A DNA stretch of 64,000 nt from the NCBI RefSeq assembly GCF_022808325.1, contig NZ_JALGCL010000003.1:274236-338235 (forward strand), read 5' to 3'. Both the position numbers and the translations under genes were made by a program. The notes below the pieces were generated by a model. It was not told the DNA's origin. It saw nothing but the letters and a program-made list of their open reading frames with translations, and made no database searches. Shown one piece after another: positions 50,248 through 61,536 of the stretch. Every line of letters begins with the position of its first letter. The first letter of the stretch is position 1. Source of the DNA: Cognatiluteimonas sedimenti (GTDB taxonomy: Bacteria; Pseudomonadota; Gammaproteobacteria; Xanthomonadales; Xanthomonadaceae).

Positions 50248-50328
50248 TGTGGGAGCGGCTTCAGCCGCGAGCTCTTGCTCCTGCTGGCCTGCCGCGGAGG
50301 GAAGCTCGCGGCTGAAGCCGCTCCCACA
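50248..50328. repeat. REPIN-like inverted dimer, copy 1
   Basis: Perfect 26-nt arms (50248-50273 and 50303-50328) begin TGTGGGAGCGGCTTCAGCCG. They flank a 29-nt loop. Each arm contains its own small palindrome (GCGGCTTCAGCCGC). It fills the gap between rsmG and the PPTase gene. Confidence 0.92.
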
Positions 50329-50337
50329 GGACCGCGG

Positions 50338-50946
50338 CTACTGGCGATCGGCTGCTGGCCGCGGCCACAGCGGGCGCCAGGCCAGGGCCGCGCGGTAGCC
50401 CGGGTGCGGCACGAATTCGCGCAGTTGCCATTGGCTGGCGGCGCCGAGCGCGGGGTCGCCGTGGACGAGTCGCAGCACGCCGTCGCGCTCGGCGAACACC
50501 AGCCGGTGCAGGCCGAACGCCAGGCCGCGGCCATGCGCCTTCAGCACCGCTTCCTTGGCGCACCACAGGCGCACGAAGGCCGCCGCGCGGGTGCCTTCGT
50601 CGACCTGTGCTTCCAGCCATTGCGCCTCGCTGAGGTCGAAGAAGCGCCGCGCCAGGTCGAGGGCCCGTGGTCGCGGGCGCTCGCGTTCCAGGTCGACGCC
50701 GACCGTCATCCCGCGGCCGAACGCCAGCAGCAGGCCTTCGCCGCTGTGGCTCCAGCCGACGTCGGCATCCGGCGACAGCGCCAGCCGCGGTCGTCCGTGC
50801 AGGTCGCGCAGCAGCGGGATCGCCTGCGGCGCGCATTGCAATTGCGGCGCGAGCCAGCGCCGCGCCGCTTCCTCGGCCGGCGCACCGGGTTGCCACGGCA
50901 ACCAGTGCCACTGCGGCGCGGCGGGGACGGGGGCGGACAGGGACAT
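50338..50946 (-). CDS. 4'-phosphopantetheinyl transferase (Sfp type)
   Basis: Activates acyl carrier proteins by attaching phosphopantetheine. The 202 aa start at ATG 50946. The Mg-binding core is VGVDLERERPRP and the second motif is FVRLWCAKEAVLKAHGRGL, the W-x(2)-KEA signature. LSPDADVGWSHSGEGLLLA matches the substrate region. It diverges from an AMP-ligase gene over 86 bp. Together they resemble the PPTase and ligase of xanthomonadin/aryl-polyene synthesis. Confidence 0.92.
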   Translation of the reverse strand: MSLSAPVPAAPQWHWLPWQPGAPAEEAARRWLAPQLQCAPQAIPLLRDLHGRPRLALSPDADVGWSHSGEGLLLAFGRGMTVGVDLERERPRPRALDLARRFFDLSEAQWLEAQVDEGTRAAAFVRLWCAKEAVLKAHGRGLAFGLHRLVFAERDGVLRLVHGDPALGAASQWQLREFVPHPGYRAALAWRPLWPRPAADRQ

Positions 50947-51032
50947 GAAGGCGGGGTTTGGCCTGGCGCGAGGTGGCCAGCGTAAAGTAACCGCTGGGGG
51001 CGCTGCGGTCGCCACACAACGACAGGGACGCC

Positions 51033-52412
51033 ATGTCGGCAGTCATCGAAGACGGTGCGGGCACGATCGACGCGACGGCGCTGGCCGGGGGCACGGCGGC
51101 GCGCACGATTGCGTTCGGCCCCGCCGGCCCGATCGGCCTGCACACCTTCCTGCGCCAGGTGCGCGCGCTCGCAGCCTGGCTGCCCGAGGGCCGCCACGCG
51201 ATCAACCTGTGCGAGGACCGCTACCGGTTCCTGGTGGCGTTCTGCGCGGTCGCGGTGCGCGGCCAGGTGACGTTGCTGCCGCCCTCGCGCGCGCCGGCGG
51301 TGATCGTCGACGAACTGCAGCGCCACGCCGACAGCTATTGTCTGGGCGACGAGGCGCTGGAGCCGCAACCGCCGCGCTACCGACGGTTGCCGGAGTCGTT
51401 GCCCGAAAGCGACGGCGCCGCGTTGCAGGTCGATGCGGCGGCACTGGCCGCGATCGGTTTCACCTCCGGCAGCACCGGCGAGCCCGTGCCGAACCCCAAG
51501 GCCTGGGCCGGCTTGCGCGCCAGCACCGCGCAGAACCTGGCCGCCTTGCGCGACCTGTGGCCCGCGGACGCAAGCGTGCACCTGGTGGCCACGGTCCCGC
51601 CGCAGCACATGTACGGGATGGAACTGTCTGTGTTGCTGCCGCTGCTGGCCGATGTCGCCGTGCACGCGGCGCGGCCGTTCTTCCCGCACGACATCGTCCG
51701 CGCCCTGCACGACGCGCCGGCGCCGCGACTGCTGGTGAGCACGCCAGTGCACCTGCGCGCGCTTGTCGAAGCCTGCGCGGCGGATCCGGGCATCGCCTTG
51801 CCGCCACTGGCCGGGATCGTGTCGGCGACCGCGCCATTGCCGTCCGAACTCGCCGCCGCCGCGGAAGCGCGCTTCGGCTGCGAGGTACGCGAGCTGTTCG
51901 GCTCCACCGAGACCTGCGTGATCGCGCGCCGGCGCAGCGCGCGCGAGCAGGCGTGGACGCCGCTGCCGGGGGTACGCGTGCAGCCGCAACCCGATGGCAG
52001 CCTGGTGCACGCGCCGCACCTTCCGGCGCCGGTGGCGCTGGCGGACCTGGTGGAGATCGTCGACGCGCAGGGCCGCTTCGTCCTGCGTGGCCGCAACGCC
52101 GACCTGCTCGAGATCGCCGGCAAGCGCGCCTCGCTCGGGGACCTCACCCGCAAGCTGCAGGCGGTGCCGGGGGTGCTCGACGGCGCGGTGTTCCAACTCG
52201 AGCCCGGCGCCGGCAACGGGATTGGACGGATCGCCGCGCTGGCGGTCGCGCCGCAGCTGGACGCGCCGGCGATCCTGCAGGCACTGCGCTGCAGCATCGA
52301 CCCGGTATTCCTGCCGCGCCCGCTCAAGTGCGTGCCGGCGTTGCCGCGCAACGCCACCGGCAAGCTGCCGCGGGCGGCGCTGCTCGCCCTGCTGAACGGC
52401 GCAAACGACTGA
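51033..52412 (+). CDS. AMP-dependent acyl/aryl-acid ligase (xanthomonadin/aryl-polyene type)
   Basis: The 459-aa ANL-type adenylating enzyme has the signature AIGFTSGSTGEPVPNPKAWA, then ATVPPQHMYGMELSVLLPLL, VRELFGSTETCVIARRR, and the hinge RNADLLEIAGKRASLGD. The last Lys region is PRNATGKLPRAALLAL. The family is the short AMP-ligase of the APE/xan clusters that loads a hydroxybenzoyl starter. The role is inferred from similarity and the neighbouring PPTase. The substrate is not proven by sequence. Confidence 0.87.
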   Translation: MSAVIEDGAGTIDATALAGGTAARTIAFGPAGPIGLHTFLRQVRALAAWLPEGRHAINLCEDRYRFLVAFCAVAVRGQVTLLPPSRAPAVIVDELQRHADSYCLGDEALEPQPPRYRRLPESLPESDGAALQVDAAALAAIGFTSGSTGEPVPNPKAWAGLRASTAQNLAALRDLWPADASVHLVATVPPQHMYGMELSVLLPLLADVAVHAARPFFPHDIVRALHDAPAPRLLVSTPVHLRALVEACAADPGIALPPLAGIVSATAPLPSELAAAAEARFGCEVRELFGSTETCVIARRRSAREQAWTPLPGVRVQPQPDGSLVHAPHLPAPVALADLVEIVDAQGRFVLRGRNADLLEIAGKRASLGDLTRKLQAVPGVLDGAVFQLEPGAGNGIGRIAALAVAPQLDAPAILQALRCSIDPVFLPRPLKCVPALPRNATGKLPRAALLALLNGAND

Positions 52413-52539
52413 TTCTTCTTGGAAATGCGGCCATCGAACCGCATTCATCCCTGACGCCGCCATCACGCCGGTCTGGACAGACTGGCGCTGCCCCACGAGG
52501 GGAGCGGGTCCAGGCATTCACAGTCCAAGGAGAAACAAC

Positions 52540-52809
52540 ATGATGGGTCTCATCATTTGGCTGATCGTAGGCGGCATCATCGGTTGGCTGGCCAGCATGA
52601 TCATGAAAACCGATGGCCAGCAGGGCATCATCCTGAACGTCGTGGTCGGCATCATCGGCGCGCTGATCGGTGGCTGGCTGATCGCACCGCTGATCGGCGG
52701 TTCCACCGGCACCGGTGGTTTCGACATCATGGGCTTCATCGCCGCCCTGATCGGCGCGATCATCCTGCTGGCGATCATCAATCTGTTCCGGCGCGGCCGC
52801 GTGCGCTGA
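52540..52809 (+). CDS. GlsB/YeaQ/YmgE-type small stress membrane protein
   Basis: The 89 aa start at ATG 52540 after AAGGAG. Three membrane helices carry glycine patterns (IVGGIIGWLASMIMKTDGQQ, then IGALIGGWLIAPLIGG). This is the transglycosylase-associated family, often induced by stress and of unknown function. The AMP-ligase ends 127 bp upstream; the gap shows only a weak hairpin. Confidence 0.92.
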   Translation: MMGLIIWLIVGGIIGWLASMIMKTDGQQGIILNVVVGIIGALIGGWLIAPLIGGSTGTGGFDIMGFIAALIGAIILLAIINLFRRGRVR

Positions 52810-52838
52810 CGCGCACGCCGCGGTAGTCCGCGGCAACG

Positions 52839-52872
52839 ATGAAGGCCCGGTATCGCCGGGCCTTCATTGTTT
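52839..52872 (+). terminator. Terminator after the GlsB-like gene
   Basis: ATGAAGGCCCGG-TATCG-CCGGGCCTTCAT is a 12-bp stem followed by TGTTT. It may also act on the convergent xthA. Confidence 0.85.
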
Positions 52873-52905
52873 GCCTTGCGCGTGGCGCCTTCCCGCGCGT
52901 TTCCT

Positions 52906-53679
52906 TCAGTCGCCGACCTGCACCCACGCCGGGGCGTGGTCGCTGGCGCGCTCCCAGGTGCGCGGGGTGCGGTCGATCCCGGCCGCGGCCGTCGCGCCGC
53001 GCAGCGCGTCCGACACCAGGGTCAGGTCGATGCGCAGGCCCAGGTTGCGCCGGAACGCCGCCTGCCGGTAGTCCCACCAGCTGAACACCCCGGCATCGGC
53101 GTGGTGCAGGCGATAGCCATCGTGCAGGCCGAGGGCGTACAGGCGCTGCAGCGCGGCGCGTTCGTCGCTCGAGGTCAGGATATGGCCGTCGTTCCAGACC
53201 GCCGGATCGTGCACGTCGCGGTCGTCGGGGGCGATGTTGAAGTCGCCCAGCACCACCAGCCGCGGGTGCGCGCGCAGTTCCTCCGCCAGCCAGCCGCGCA
53301 CCGCCTCCAGCCAGCGCAGCTTGTAGGCGTACTTCTCGGTGCCCACGTCCTGGCCGTTGACCACGTACAGGTTGACGATGCGCACGCCGTCCACGGTCGC
53401 GGCGATCACGCGCTTCTGCTCGTCGTCGAACCCGGGGATGCCGGCCTGCACCTCCGCGATCGCGCGGTCGCGGGCGAGCAGGGCGACGCCGTTGTAGGTC
53501 TTCTGCCCGGCGAACACGCTGCGGTAGCCAAGCCCGGCGAGGACGTCGTCCGGGAACTTGTGGTCCTCCAGCTTGGTTTCCTGCAACCCGACCACGTCCG
53601 GGCCGAAGTCGCGCAGCCACTGCGTGAGGTGCGGCAGGCGGACGTTGAGGGAGTTGACGTTCCAGCTGGCGATCTTCAT
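52906..53679 (-). CDS. xthA: Exodeoxyribonuclease III
   Basis: AP endonuclease and 3'-5' exonuclease in base-excision repair. The 257 aa start at ATG 53679 with MKIASWNVNSLNVRLPHL. Catalytic motifs visible are LQETKLEDHKFP (Glu), YVVNGQDVGTEKY, LGDFNIAPDDRDVHDP (Asp-Asn), LRIDLTLVSD and ASDHAPAWV (final His). All active-site residues are present. Confidence 0.96.
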   Translation of the reverse strand: MKIASWNVNSLNVRLPHLTQWLRDFGPDVVGLQETKLEDHKFPDDVLAGLGYRSVFAGQKTYNGVALLARDRAIAEVQAGIPGFDDEQKRVIAATVDGVRIVNLYVVNGQDVGTEKYAYKLRWLEAVRGWLAEELRAHPRLVVLGDFNIAPDDRDVHDPAVWNDGHILTSSDERAALQRLYALGLHDGYRLHHADAGVFSWWDYRQAAFRRNLGLRIDLTLVSDALRGATAAAGIDRTPRTWERASDHAPAWVQVGD

Positions 53680-53763
53680 CGGTGATCCCGTGTCGGCGGG
53701 CCTTCCCGGGCGGGCCCGGCGTGCCGCGAGTGTAATGCCGTCCACTCGCATTACCATGCACCG

Positions 53764-54780
<1,017 letters not shown>

Positions 54781-54786
54781 ATCGGG

Positions 54787-56208
54787 CTAGCGCGCCAGCG
54801 ACCGCACCAGCCGGTCGACCCAGCCGCGGTAGGGCGGCTTGATCCAGTCGCTGGCGGCCAGCCGCGACTGCCGGAAGACCGGCAACTGCTTGCTGAAGGC
54901 ATCGAAGCCGGCCTTGCCGTGGATCGCGCCCATGCCGCTGGGGCCGATGCCGCCGAAGGGCAGGTCGTGGACGCCGAAATGCACCAGGGTGTCGTTGACG
55001 GTGACGCCGCCGGACGAGGTCTGCGCAAGGATGCGCTCGACCGTGGCGCGGTCGCGCGAGAACGGATACAGCGCCAGCGGCCGTGGCTGCGCATTGACCA
55101 GCGCCAGCGCCTGGTCGAGCGTGCGGTAGCCCCGGATCGGCAGGATCGGCCCGAAGATCTCCTCGCGCATCAGTGCCGAATCGTCCGGCGGGTCCAGTAC
55201 CAGGGTCGGAGGCAGCAGGCGTTCGCGCTGCGCGCGCTGCGGATCGATGGTGGCCAGCTCGAGCACGTCGCAACCGCGGGCGCGGGCCTCGTCGAGGTAG
55301 CCGTGCAGGCGCGCGAACTGCGCGTCGTTGATGATCCGGGTGTAATCGTCGGCGACGGCGAAATCGCCGTAGCGCGCCGCGACCTGGGCCCGCAGCGCGG
55401 CGACGAAGGCATCGCGGCGCGGTGCGTCGATGAGGGCGTAGTCGACGCCGATGCAGGTCTGGCCAGCGTTGAACCACTTGCCGCTGGCGATGCGCGCGGC
55501 GGCGCTGTCCAGCGGGAAATCCGGACACACGATCGCCGGCGCCTTGCCCCCCAGTTCCAGCGTCACCGGTGTCAGGTTGGGCGCGGCCGCAGCCATCACC
55601 TTGCGGCCGACCGCGGTGGAGCCAGTGAACAGCAGGTGGTCGAACGGCAGCGCGGCGAACGCGGCGCCGACCTCGGGCCCGCCGAGCGCGGTCGCGACGC
55701 GATCGCCGGGGAAGACGTCGGCCAGCAGCTCGCGCAACCACAGCGCGGTGCGCGGGGCATGTTCGGACGGCTTGACGTAGGCGTGGTTGCCGGCGGCGAT
55801 CGCCGAGACCAGCGGTACCAGCGCCAGGTTCACCGGATAGTTCCACGGCGCGATGATGCCGACCACGCCGACCGGCTGCGGCCGCACCTGCGCCCGCGCC
55901 GGCCAGAAGCGCCAGCCGACGCCCACCCGCCGCGGCCGTGCCCAGCGGCGCAGGTGGCGCAGCGCGTGGTCGAGCTCGGCGAGCACGATCATCGCCTCGG
56001 AAACGAGGTTCTCGTGGGTGGAGCGATGGCCGAAGTCGGCGCGGATCGCGGCGTCCATCGAATCGATCCGCGCGGCGAAGGCGGCCCGCAACCGTTGCAG
56101 GTCGCCGCGGCGCTGCTCCAGCCCGGGCCGGCGCGACTGCCAGGCCTCGCGCAGCTGCAGCAGGGTCGGCTGCAGTTCGTCCAGCGGCGTATCGGCGGCG
56201 GCATCCAT
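54787..56208 (-). CDS. Aldehyde dehydrogenase (coniferyl-aldehyde dehydrogenase-like)
   Basis: The 473-aa NAD(P)-dependent ALDH has the catalytic Glu in TLELGGKAPAIVCPD and the catalytic Cys in FNAGQTCIGVDYALI. The NAD-binding IIAPWNYPVNLALVP and LLFTGSTAVGRKVMA are present. The short form with GVDYAL and the C-terminal QSRLAASDWIKPPYRGWVDR matches the coniferyl-aldehyde dehydrogenase subfamily. The natural substrate cannot be fixed. It faces ltaE with 6 bp between the stops. Confidence 0.92.
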   Translation of the reverse strand: MDAAADTPLDELQPTLLQLREAWQSRRPGLEQRRGDLQRLRAAFAARIDSMDAAIRADFGHRSTHENLVSEAMIVLAELDHALRHLRRWARPRRVGVGWRFWPARAQVRPQPVGVVGIIAPWNYPVNLALVPLVSAIAAGNHAYVKPSEHAPRTALWLRELLADVFPGDRVATALGGPEVGAAFAALPFDHLLFTGSTAVGRKVMAAAAPNLTPVTLELGGKAPAIVCPDFPLDSAAARIASGKWFNAGQTCIGVDYALIDAPRRDAFVAALRAQVAARYGDFAVADDYTRIINDAQFARLHGYLDEARARGCDVLELATIDPQRAQRERLLPPTLVLDPPDDSALMREEIFGPILPIRGYRTLDQALALVNAQPRPLALYPFSRDRATVERILAQTSSGGVTVNDTLVHFGVHDLPFGGIGPSGMGAIHGKAGFDAFSKQLPVFRQSRLAASDWIKPPYRGWVDRLVRSLAR

Positions 56209-56257
56209 GCCGGCAGTGTAGTCCCGCCGATTGGAGCCCGGGCGCTAGAATCCGCGG

Positions 56258-56803
56258 ATGGATCCACGACCTTATCGCGGCGTATCGCCGACCCTGGGCA
56301 AGCGCGTCTACCTCGATCCGGCCGCCACCCTGGTCGGCGATGTCGTGCTCGGCGACGACGTTTCGCTGTGGCCCGGCGTGGTGGTCCGTGGCGACGTCAA
56401 CTTCATCCGCATCGGCGCGCGGACCAACGTCCAGGACGGCACCGTCATCCACGTCAGCCACGATGGCCCGCACGCGAAGCTCGGCGGCTTCGCCACCGTG
56501 ATCGGCGAGGACGTCACCATCGGCCACAAGGCGATCGTGCATGCGTGCCGGATCGCGGACGCCTGCCTGGTCGGGATGGGCGCGATCGTGCTGGACGGCG
56601 CGGTGGTGGAGAAGCACGGCTTCATCGGCGCCGGCGCGCTGGTGGCGCCGGGCAAGGTCGTGGGCAGCGGCGAGATGTGGCTCGGCAACCCGGCCAGGAA
56701 GGTGCGGATGCTCAGTGACGCCGAGATCGAGGCGCTGTACTACAGCGCCGGCCACTACGTGCGGCTGAAGGACGAGTACTTGGCGGCCGCGCCCGCATCG
56801 TAG
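56258..56803 (+). CDS. Gamma-carbonic-anhydrase-like hexapeptide protein (YrdA type)
   Basis: The 181-aa left-handed beta-helix is built from hexapeptide repeats (LVGDVVLGDDVSLWPGVVVR and later). Metal-ligand His residues are visible in TVIHVSHDGPHAKLGG and VTIGHKAIVHACRI. The C-terminal helix (DAEIEALYYSAGHYVRLKD) is typical. Whether it is an active carbonic anhydrase is unknown for this family branch. Confidence 0.93.
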   Translation: MDPRPYRGVSPTLGKRVYLDPAATLVGDVVLGDDVSLWPGVVVRGDVNFIRIGARTNVQDGTVIHVSHDGPHAKLGGFATVIGEDVTIGHKAIVHACRIADACLVGMGAIVLDGAVVEKHGFIGAGALVAPGKVVGSGEMWLGNPARKVRMLSDAEIEALYYSAGHYVRLKDEYLAAAPAS

Positions 56804-56812
56804 GAGCGGTTC

Positions 56813-56890
56813 TGTGGGAGCGGCTTCAGCCGCGAGCTTTTGCCCCCGGATCGCTGCTGGAAAGAGCTCGCGGCTGAAGCCGCTCCCACA
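56813..56890. repeat. REPIN-like inverted dimer, copy 2
   Basis: Perfect 26-nt arms at 56813-56838 and 56865-56890 are identical in sequence to the arms at 50248. The central 26 nt are unrelated. The element lies between the hexapeptide gene stop and the aroE stop. Confidence 0.92.
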
Positions 56891-56912
56891 GGAACCGTTG
56901 CCGCAAGGCGGC

Positions 56913-57743
56913 TCAGTCCGCCGACACCAGCGCGTCCTCGCGCGCGCGCAGCTCGGCATGGATCGCATCGGTGTCCGGGCGCACGCCGTGCCACAGCGCG
57001 AAGCTTTCCGCGGCCTGCTCGACCAGCATCCCGAGGCCGTCGACCATGTCGCGCGCGCCCGCCGCGCGCGCCCACGCCAGGAAGCCGACCGCCGCCTCGC
57101 CATAGCTGAGGTCGACCGCCGCGGTGCGCGGCCCGGCCAGCGACATCGGCAGGCCCGGGAAGCTTCCATTGCGGGTGGCCGAGGTGGCATTGACGATCAG
57201 GTCGAATTCACCCAGCCCCTTGAGGTCGTCCAAGTAGCGCGGATGCACGCGCATGGGTTCGCCCAGCGCGTCGGCCAGCGCATCGGCGCGCTCGGGCGTA
57301 CGGTTGACGACGAACAGGTCGCCGATGCCGGCATCGAGCAGCGCCGGTGCCACGCCGCGTGCGCCGCCGCCGGCGCCCAGCAGCAGGGTGCGGCGCTTGC
57401 GCAGGTCCAGGCGCTGGCGGCCGGTGAGGTCGCGCACCAGGCCGAGGCCATCGGTGTTGTCGCCATGCCAGCCGCCGTCGCCGCGGACCAGGGTGTTGAC
57501 CACGCCCGCGCGGCGCGCGCGATCGCCCAGGGTGCTGCAGGCCGCGGCGGCGCGCTGCTTGTGCGGCAGGGTGACGTTGGCGCCGGCGCCGTCGAACGCG
57601 GCCAGCGCGGCGTCGAAGTCCTCGGCGTCGATCGCGTCGTAGCGCATGTCGATCCCGGCCTGGCGCGCGAATGCCGCATGGATGCGCGGCGACAGCGAAT
57701 GCGCGACCGGATGGCCGATCAGGGCGTATCGGGAAGCGGTCAT
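56913..57743 (-). CDS. aroE: Shikimate dehydrogenase
   Basis: NADPH-dependent reduction of 3-dehydroshikimate. The 276 aa start at ATG 57743. The substrate motif is [20 protein letters not shown]. The catalytic Lys is in [12 protein letters not shown], with [11 protein letters not shown] further on. The nucleotide motif is [17 protein letters not shown] with [12 protein letters not shown]. The upstream hemB stop lies 165 bp away. Confidence 0.95.
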   Translation of the reverse strand: MTASRYALIGHPVAHSLSPRIHAAFARQAGIDMRYDAIDAEDFDAALAAFDGAGANVTLPHKQRAAAACSTLGDRARRAGVVNTLVRGDGGWHGDNTDGLGLVRDLTGRQRLDLRKRRTLLLGAGGGARGVAPALLDAGIGDLFVVNRTPERADALADALGEPMRVHPRYLDDLKGLGEFDLIVNATSATRNGSFPGLPMSLAGPRTAAVDLSYGEAAVGFLAWARAAGARDMVDGLGMLVEQAAESFALWHGVRPDTDAIHAELRAREDALVSAD

Positions 57744-57907
57744 GTCGGGTCTCTGCGGAGGAGGGTGATGGTCCCGCGGATGCGCCGCCGGCGCGGCGCG
57801 CACGCGTGCTGGATCGAGTGTACTCGTCGCCCGTCAAGCGCAGGTGCCGGGGCGCCGCCTTGGCAGGCAGCGGCCGCCGCCGCCAGGGATACGCGGGTGC
57901 CCCGGGG

Positions 57908-58909
<1,002 letters not shown>

Positions 58910-58983
58910 CTACGCTCGCCGCCGCAAGCGCCGGGACGCGATCGCCGCGGCGCGGGCGTCGACCGGAGAAGGATCGCCGCCCC

Positions 58984-59012
58984 AAAAGGATCGGCGCCTT
59001 GCGGCGCCGATC
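58984..59012 (-). terminator. Terminator of the PA-domain metalloprotease operon
   Basis: GATCGGCGCC and GGCGCCGATC form a perfect 10-bp stem with loop TTGC. On the minus strand it is followed by CTTTTGG. It lies 28 nt past the protease stop. Confidence 0.88.
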
Positions 59013-59039
59013 TTCTTGCGTTTCCGCCAGTTGCCGCAG

Positions 59040-60638
59040 CTACTGCTTGCTCGGCTTCCCGACCTTGATGGCGCAGGACATCATCCTGAGCGCCTGACGG
59101 CCGGTCAGCAGGCCACTGGCGCGCATCCGGTTCTTGTAAGCAGCCATGCACGCCACATAGGCGCCGCGCCTGGGGGCCTTGCTCAGGCACAGCTTGCTGG
59201 TCGCCTCGACGTTGGCGCCGATGATGATGCCTGCGTCGTCGACGACATCGATGCCGGTGTCGCAACCTTCGATCGTGGCGTCGCCGCCGTTGAGCGTCCA
59301 GCCCGTGTCCTGCAGCAGGTTGGGCGTGATGTCCAGGTTGACCGCGGCGAACAGCGAGTCGTTGATGGCAGGCTCCATCAGCGCGTTGGGTGCCAGCGCG
59401 GTGTCGTAGTGTGAACCGGACGATCCGCCCTGGACCGGGTCGGGCATGTACAGCCGCGGCCGGCCGTCATCGTCGGCACCCTGCAACTCGCTGGGGTCGA
59501 TCACGAAGCCGACCGTCACGCCGGGCAACACCGCCTTCATCGAATTGCCCAATGCCTGGGTGATGCGGATCGCCGGGATGGTGATGGACGGATCGGTGCC
59601 GCCCAGGCCCGGCGGCGGGTTGCCCGGAACGTTGTCGGCGACCAGCAGGCCCGTGGCGCCGGCGTTCTGCGCGTTGAGCGCCTTGATGGTGAAGTTGCAG
59701 GTGCCGCGGTCGAGCAGGGCGATGTTGCCTGCGATCGCGGTGGCGTTGGTCAACGGCTCGCAACCGTCGTTGCTGGCGCCGACGTCGTCAGTGCCCAGCA
59801 CGACCGATCCGCCGAAATTGTCCGGGGAGATCACCGGACCGAAGCTGGCGGTGCCATAGGCGTAGTCGCCAGCGATCGATCCCGGAGCGGTCACGCGGAA
59901 ACTCGTGCGCGGATCAAGGATCAAGCCGGCGCCCGCGGTGGCGCTGGCGCCGGTGAACACGACGTTGCCATAGTTGAGCGCGGAGGCCTGGCGCTCGGGG
60001 ACCGTCATCTGCGGCCAGAACTTGCCCGCGGTATTGTCGTAGGTGTAGAGGGAGTAGATGTCCTGCAGCCCGCCGGCGAACTCGCCGGTTGCTTCATTTT
60101 CGGCATTGGCGAAGCCCAGGCCGTGGCCGAACTCGTGCATCACCACGTCGAGGAAGTTGATCTGCCCTGCCGGGGTGTTGTTGTCCAGGCCGTAGTAGAA
60201 GGTGAAGTCGGAGCTGAACTGCGAGTTGATGTCGACGTAGCCCGGCACCAGGTCTTCCCCGGACAGCGCGTCGCCCAGCGCGGAAAAATAGATCGTGTCC
60301 GGATACGCGGCGCCCGGGAAGTTGTAGACGTAATACGTCGTGCCGGCCGAGCCGAGCACGTCGGGGCCGAGCGGATTGAATTGCGCGCCCACGTAGATCG
60401 GCACGCTGCTGGTCAGCACCGAACCCCACAAGTCCGCGGCGAACTGCGCGACGATCATGCGCTGTTCGCCGAGCGTGGTGCCGGGATTGCCACCTACCGG
60501 CGCCACCGGCGTCGGGTCGTTGTAGCCTTCGCCCGGGTCGTCGAAGACGACTGGGACGACATCCGCCGCGCGGGCGACGGTGGCGCCGAACAACGCCATC
60601 GAAACGGCGACGGCCAAGGCAAGCATGGGCTTGTTCAT
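59040..60638 (-). CDS. Secreted PA-domain zinc metalloprotease
   Basis: The 532 aa start at ATG 60638. The signal peptide is LALAVAVSMALFGATVARA. The zinc motif HEFGHGLGFAN (168-178) resembles HExxHxxGxxH/N-type peptidases; the third ligand position is Asn rather than His or Asp, so activity needs testing. A protease-associated (PA) domain at about 265-385 contains CEPLTNATAIAGNIALLDRG and NAQNAGATGLLVADN. A Cys-containing C-terminal tail of 80 residues follows. It is coupled to the small protein gene upstream. GC and codon use are lower than around it. Confidence 0.88.
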   Translation of the reverse strand: MNKPMLALAVAVSMALFGATVARAADVVPVVFDDPGEGYNDPTPVAPVGGNPGTTLGEQRMIVAQFAADLWGSVLTSSVPIYVGAQFNPLGPDVLGSAGTTYYVYNFPGAAYPDTIYFSALGDALSGEDLVPGYVDINSQFSSDFTFYYGLDNNTPAGQINFLDVVMHEFGHGLGFANAENEATGEFAGGLQDIYSLYTYDNTAGKFWPQMTVPERQASALNYGNVVFTGASATAGAGLILDPRTSFRVTAPGSIAGDYAYGTASFGPVISPDNFGGSVVLGTDDVGASNDGCEPLTNATAIAGNIALLDRGTCNFTIKALNAQNAGATGLLVADNVPGNPPPGLGGTDPSITIPAIRITQALGNSMKAVLPGVTVGFVIDPSELQGADDDGRPRLYMPDPVQGGSSGSHYDTALAPNALMEPAINDSLFAAVNLDITPNLLQDTGWTLNGGDATIEGCDTGIDVVDDAGIIIGANVEATSKLCLSKAPRRGAYVACMAAYKNRMRASGLLTGRQALRMMSCAIKVGKPSKQ

Positions 60639-60979
60639 TTGGTCTGCTCCTCGCGAAGTGCGGAGGCCGGCGCATCGTTTGAGGTCTCGACCTGGTACGG
60701 GCTGCCCTGCGGGTCGCGCTGCACCGTCAGGTGGTTCCACAATTCGGTCGGGGCGCGCATCGCGCCGCCGCCGGCGGCCAGTCGCACCTTGGTCGCGTTC
60801 GCCTGCGCGATGGTCCTGGGCTGCGAGGCGCTGAACTGCTTGTGGTTGCGCTTGATGTTTTCCATTGCCGCCTTGCGTTGCTGGGGCGTCTGCGACGGCT
60901 TCGCCGCCTGCGCGACCGATGCGGCGCCGGCGACCGCGAGACCTGCGACCAGCCAGAGCGCTCTTGCCTTGTGATTCAT
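60635..60979 (-). CDS. Small secreted protein coupled to the metalloprotease
   Basis: The 114 aa start at ATG 60979 after GGAGGG. The signal peptide is ALWLVAGLAVAGAASVAQA. The mature part is basic and polar with no Cys, and no family is recognised (TPQQRKAAMENIKRNHKQFS is its most distinctive helix). Its stop overlaps the protease ATG (ATGA). A role as inhibitor, chaperone or propeptide for the protease is possible but only by position. Confidence 0.8.
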   Translation of the reverse strand: MNHKARALWLVAGLAVAGAASVAQAAKPSQTPQQRKAAMENIKRNHKQFSASQPRTIAQANATKVRLAAGGGAMRAPTELWNHLTVQRDPQGSPYQVETSNDAPASALREEQTK

Positions 60980-61213
60980 GGGGATTCCCTCCGAGGTGCG
61001 ACACGGGGTTGGCTGCCGTGCACCGGCAGCGCGCGTGGTTTCGTGAAGCGGACGCCGGTCGCAAGTACGGGGGAGCGACGGGCATCGCCAGTCTGCACAT
61101 GCGAATGGGCAAATCAATCGTGCGCTGCAGCAGGCTGCGGCTTCATCGTTTTCGGCCCGGCGCCGGTGGCCGGATTGCGCGCGGACCTGCGTTTTGCAGC
61201 GCGCTCGGCGGTC

Positions 61214-61462
61214 TCAGATCACGCCGCCGCCCAGGCTCAGGCGGGCGATGCCGACCAGGATCACGATGCCGTTGAGTACCAGCCCGGCCTTGGCGCGGCC
61301 GCGCTTGCCGCTGCCGGTGACGGCGATCCCGATCGCGGCGATCACCGCGCCGATCGCCGCGAACGGGATCAGGAACCAGTTGCCCCATCCCAGCAGCGGG
61401 ATCAGCGCAACCACCATCCACAGCATCGCGACGATGCCCCACAGCAGGCTGATCAGTCCCAT
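61214..61462 (-). CDS. Small three-helix membrane protein, unknown
   Basis: The 82 aa start at ATG 61462. Hydrophobic segments at about 3-24, 29-50 and 61-75 (LNGIVILVGIARLSLGG) leave a basic loop, GSGKRGRAKAG. It resembles small DUF4190-like membrane proteins, but the match is weak. It lies 74 bp downstream of the chorismatase gene on the same strand. Confidence 0.75.
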   Translation of the reverse strand: MGLISLLWGIVAMLWMVVALIPLLGWGNWFLIPFAAIGAVIAAIGIAVTGSGKRGRAKAGLVLNGIVILVGIARLSLGGGVI

Positions 61463-61536
61463 CTTCGTGCTCCGGCGATTGGCGTGGCGGTTGCCGCCAT
61501 GGTGGCGACGCCGGGGCGGCGCGGCAAGGGGCAGCG

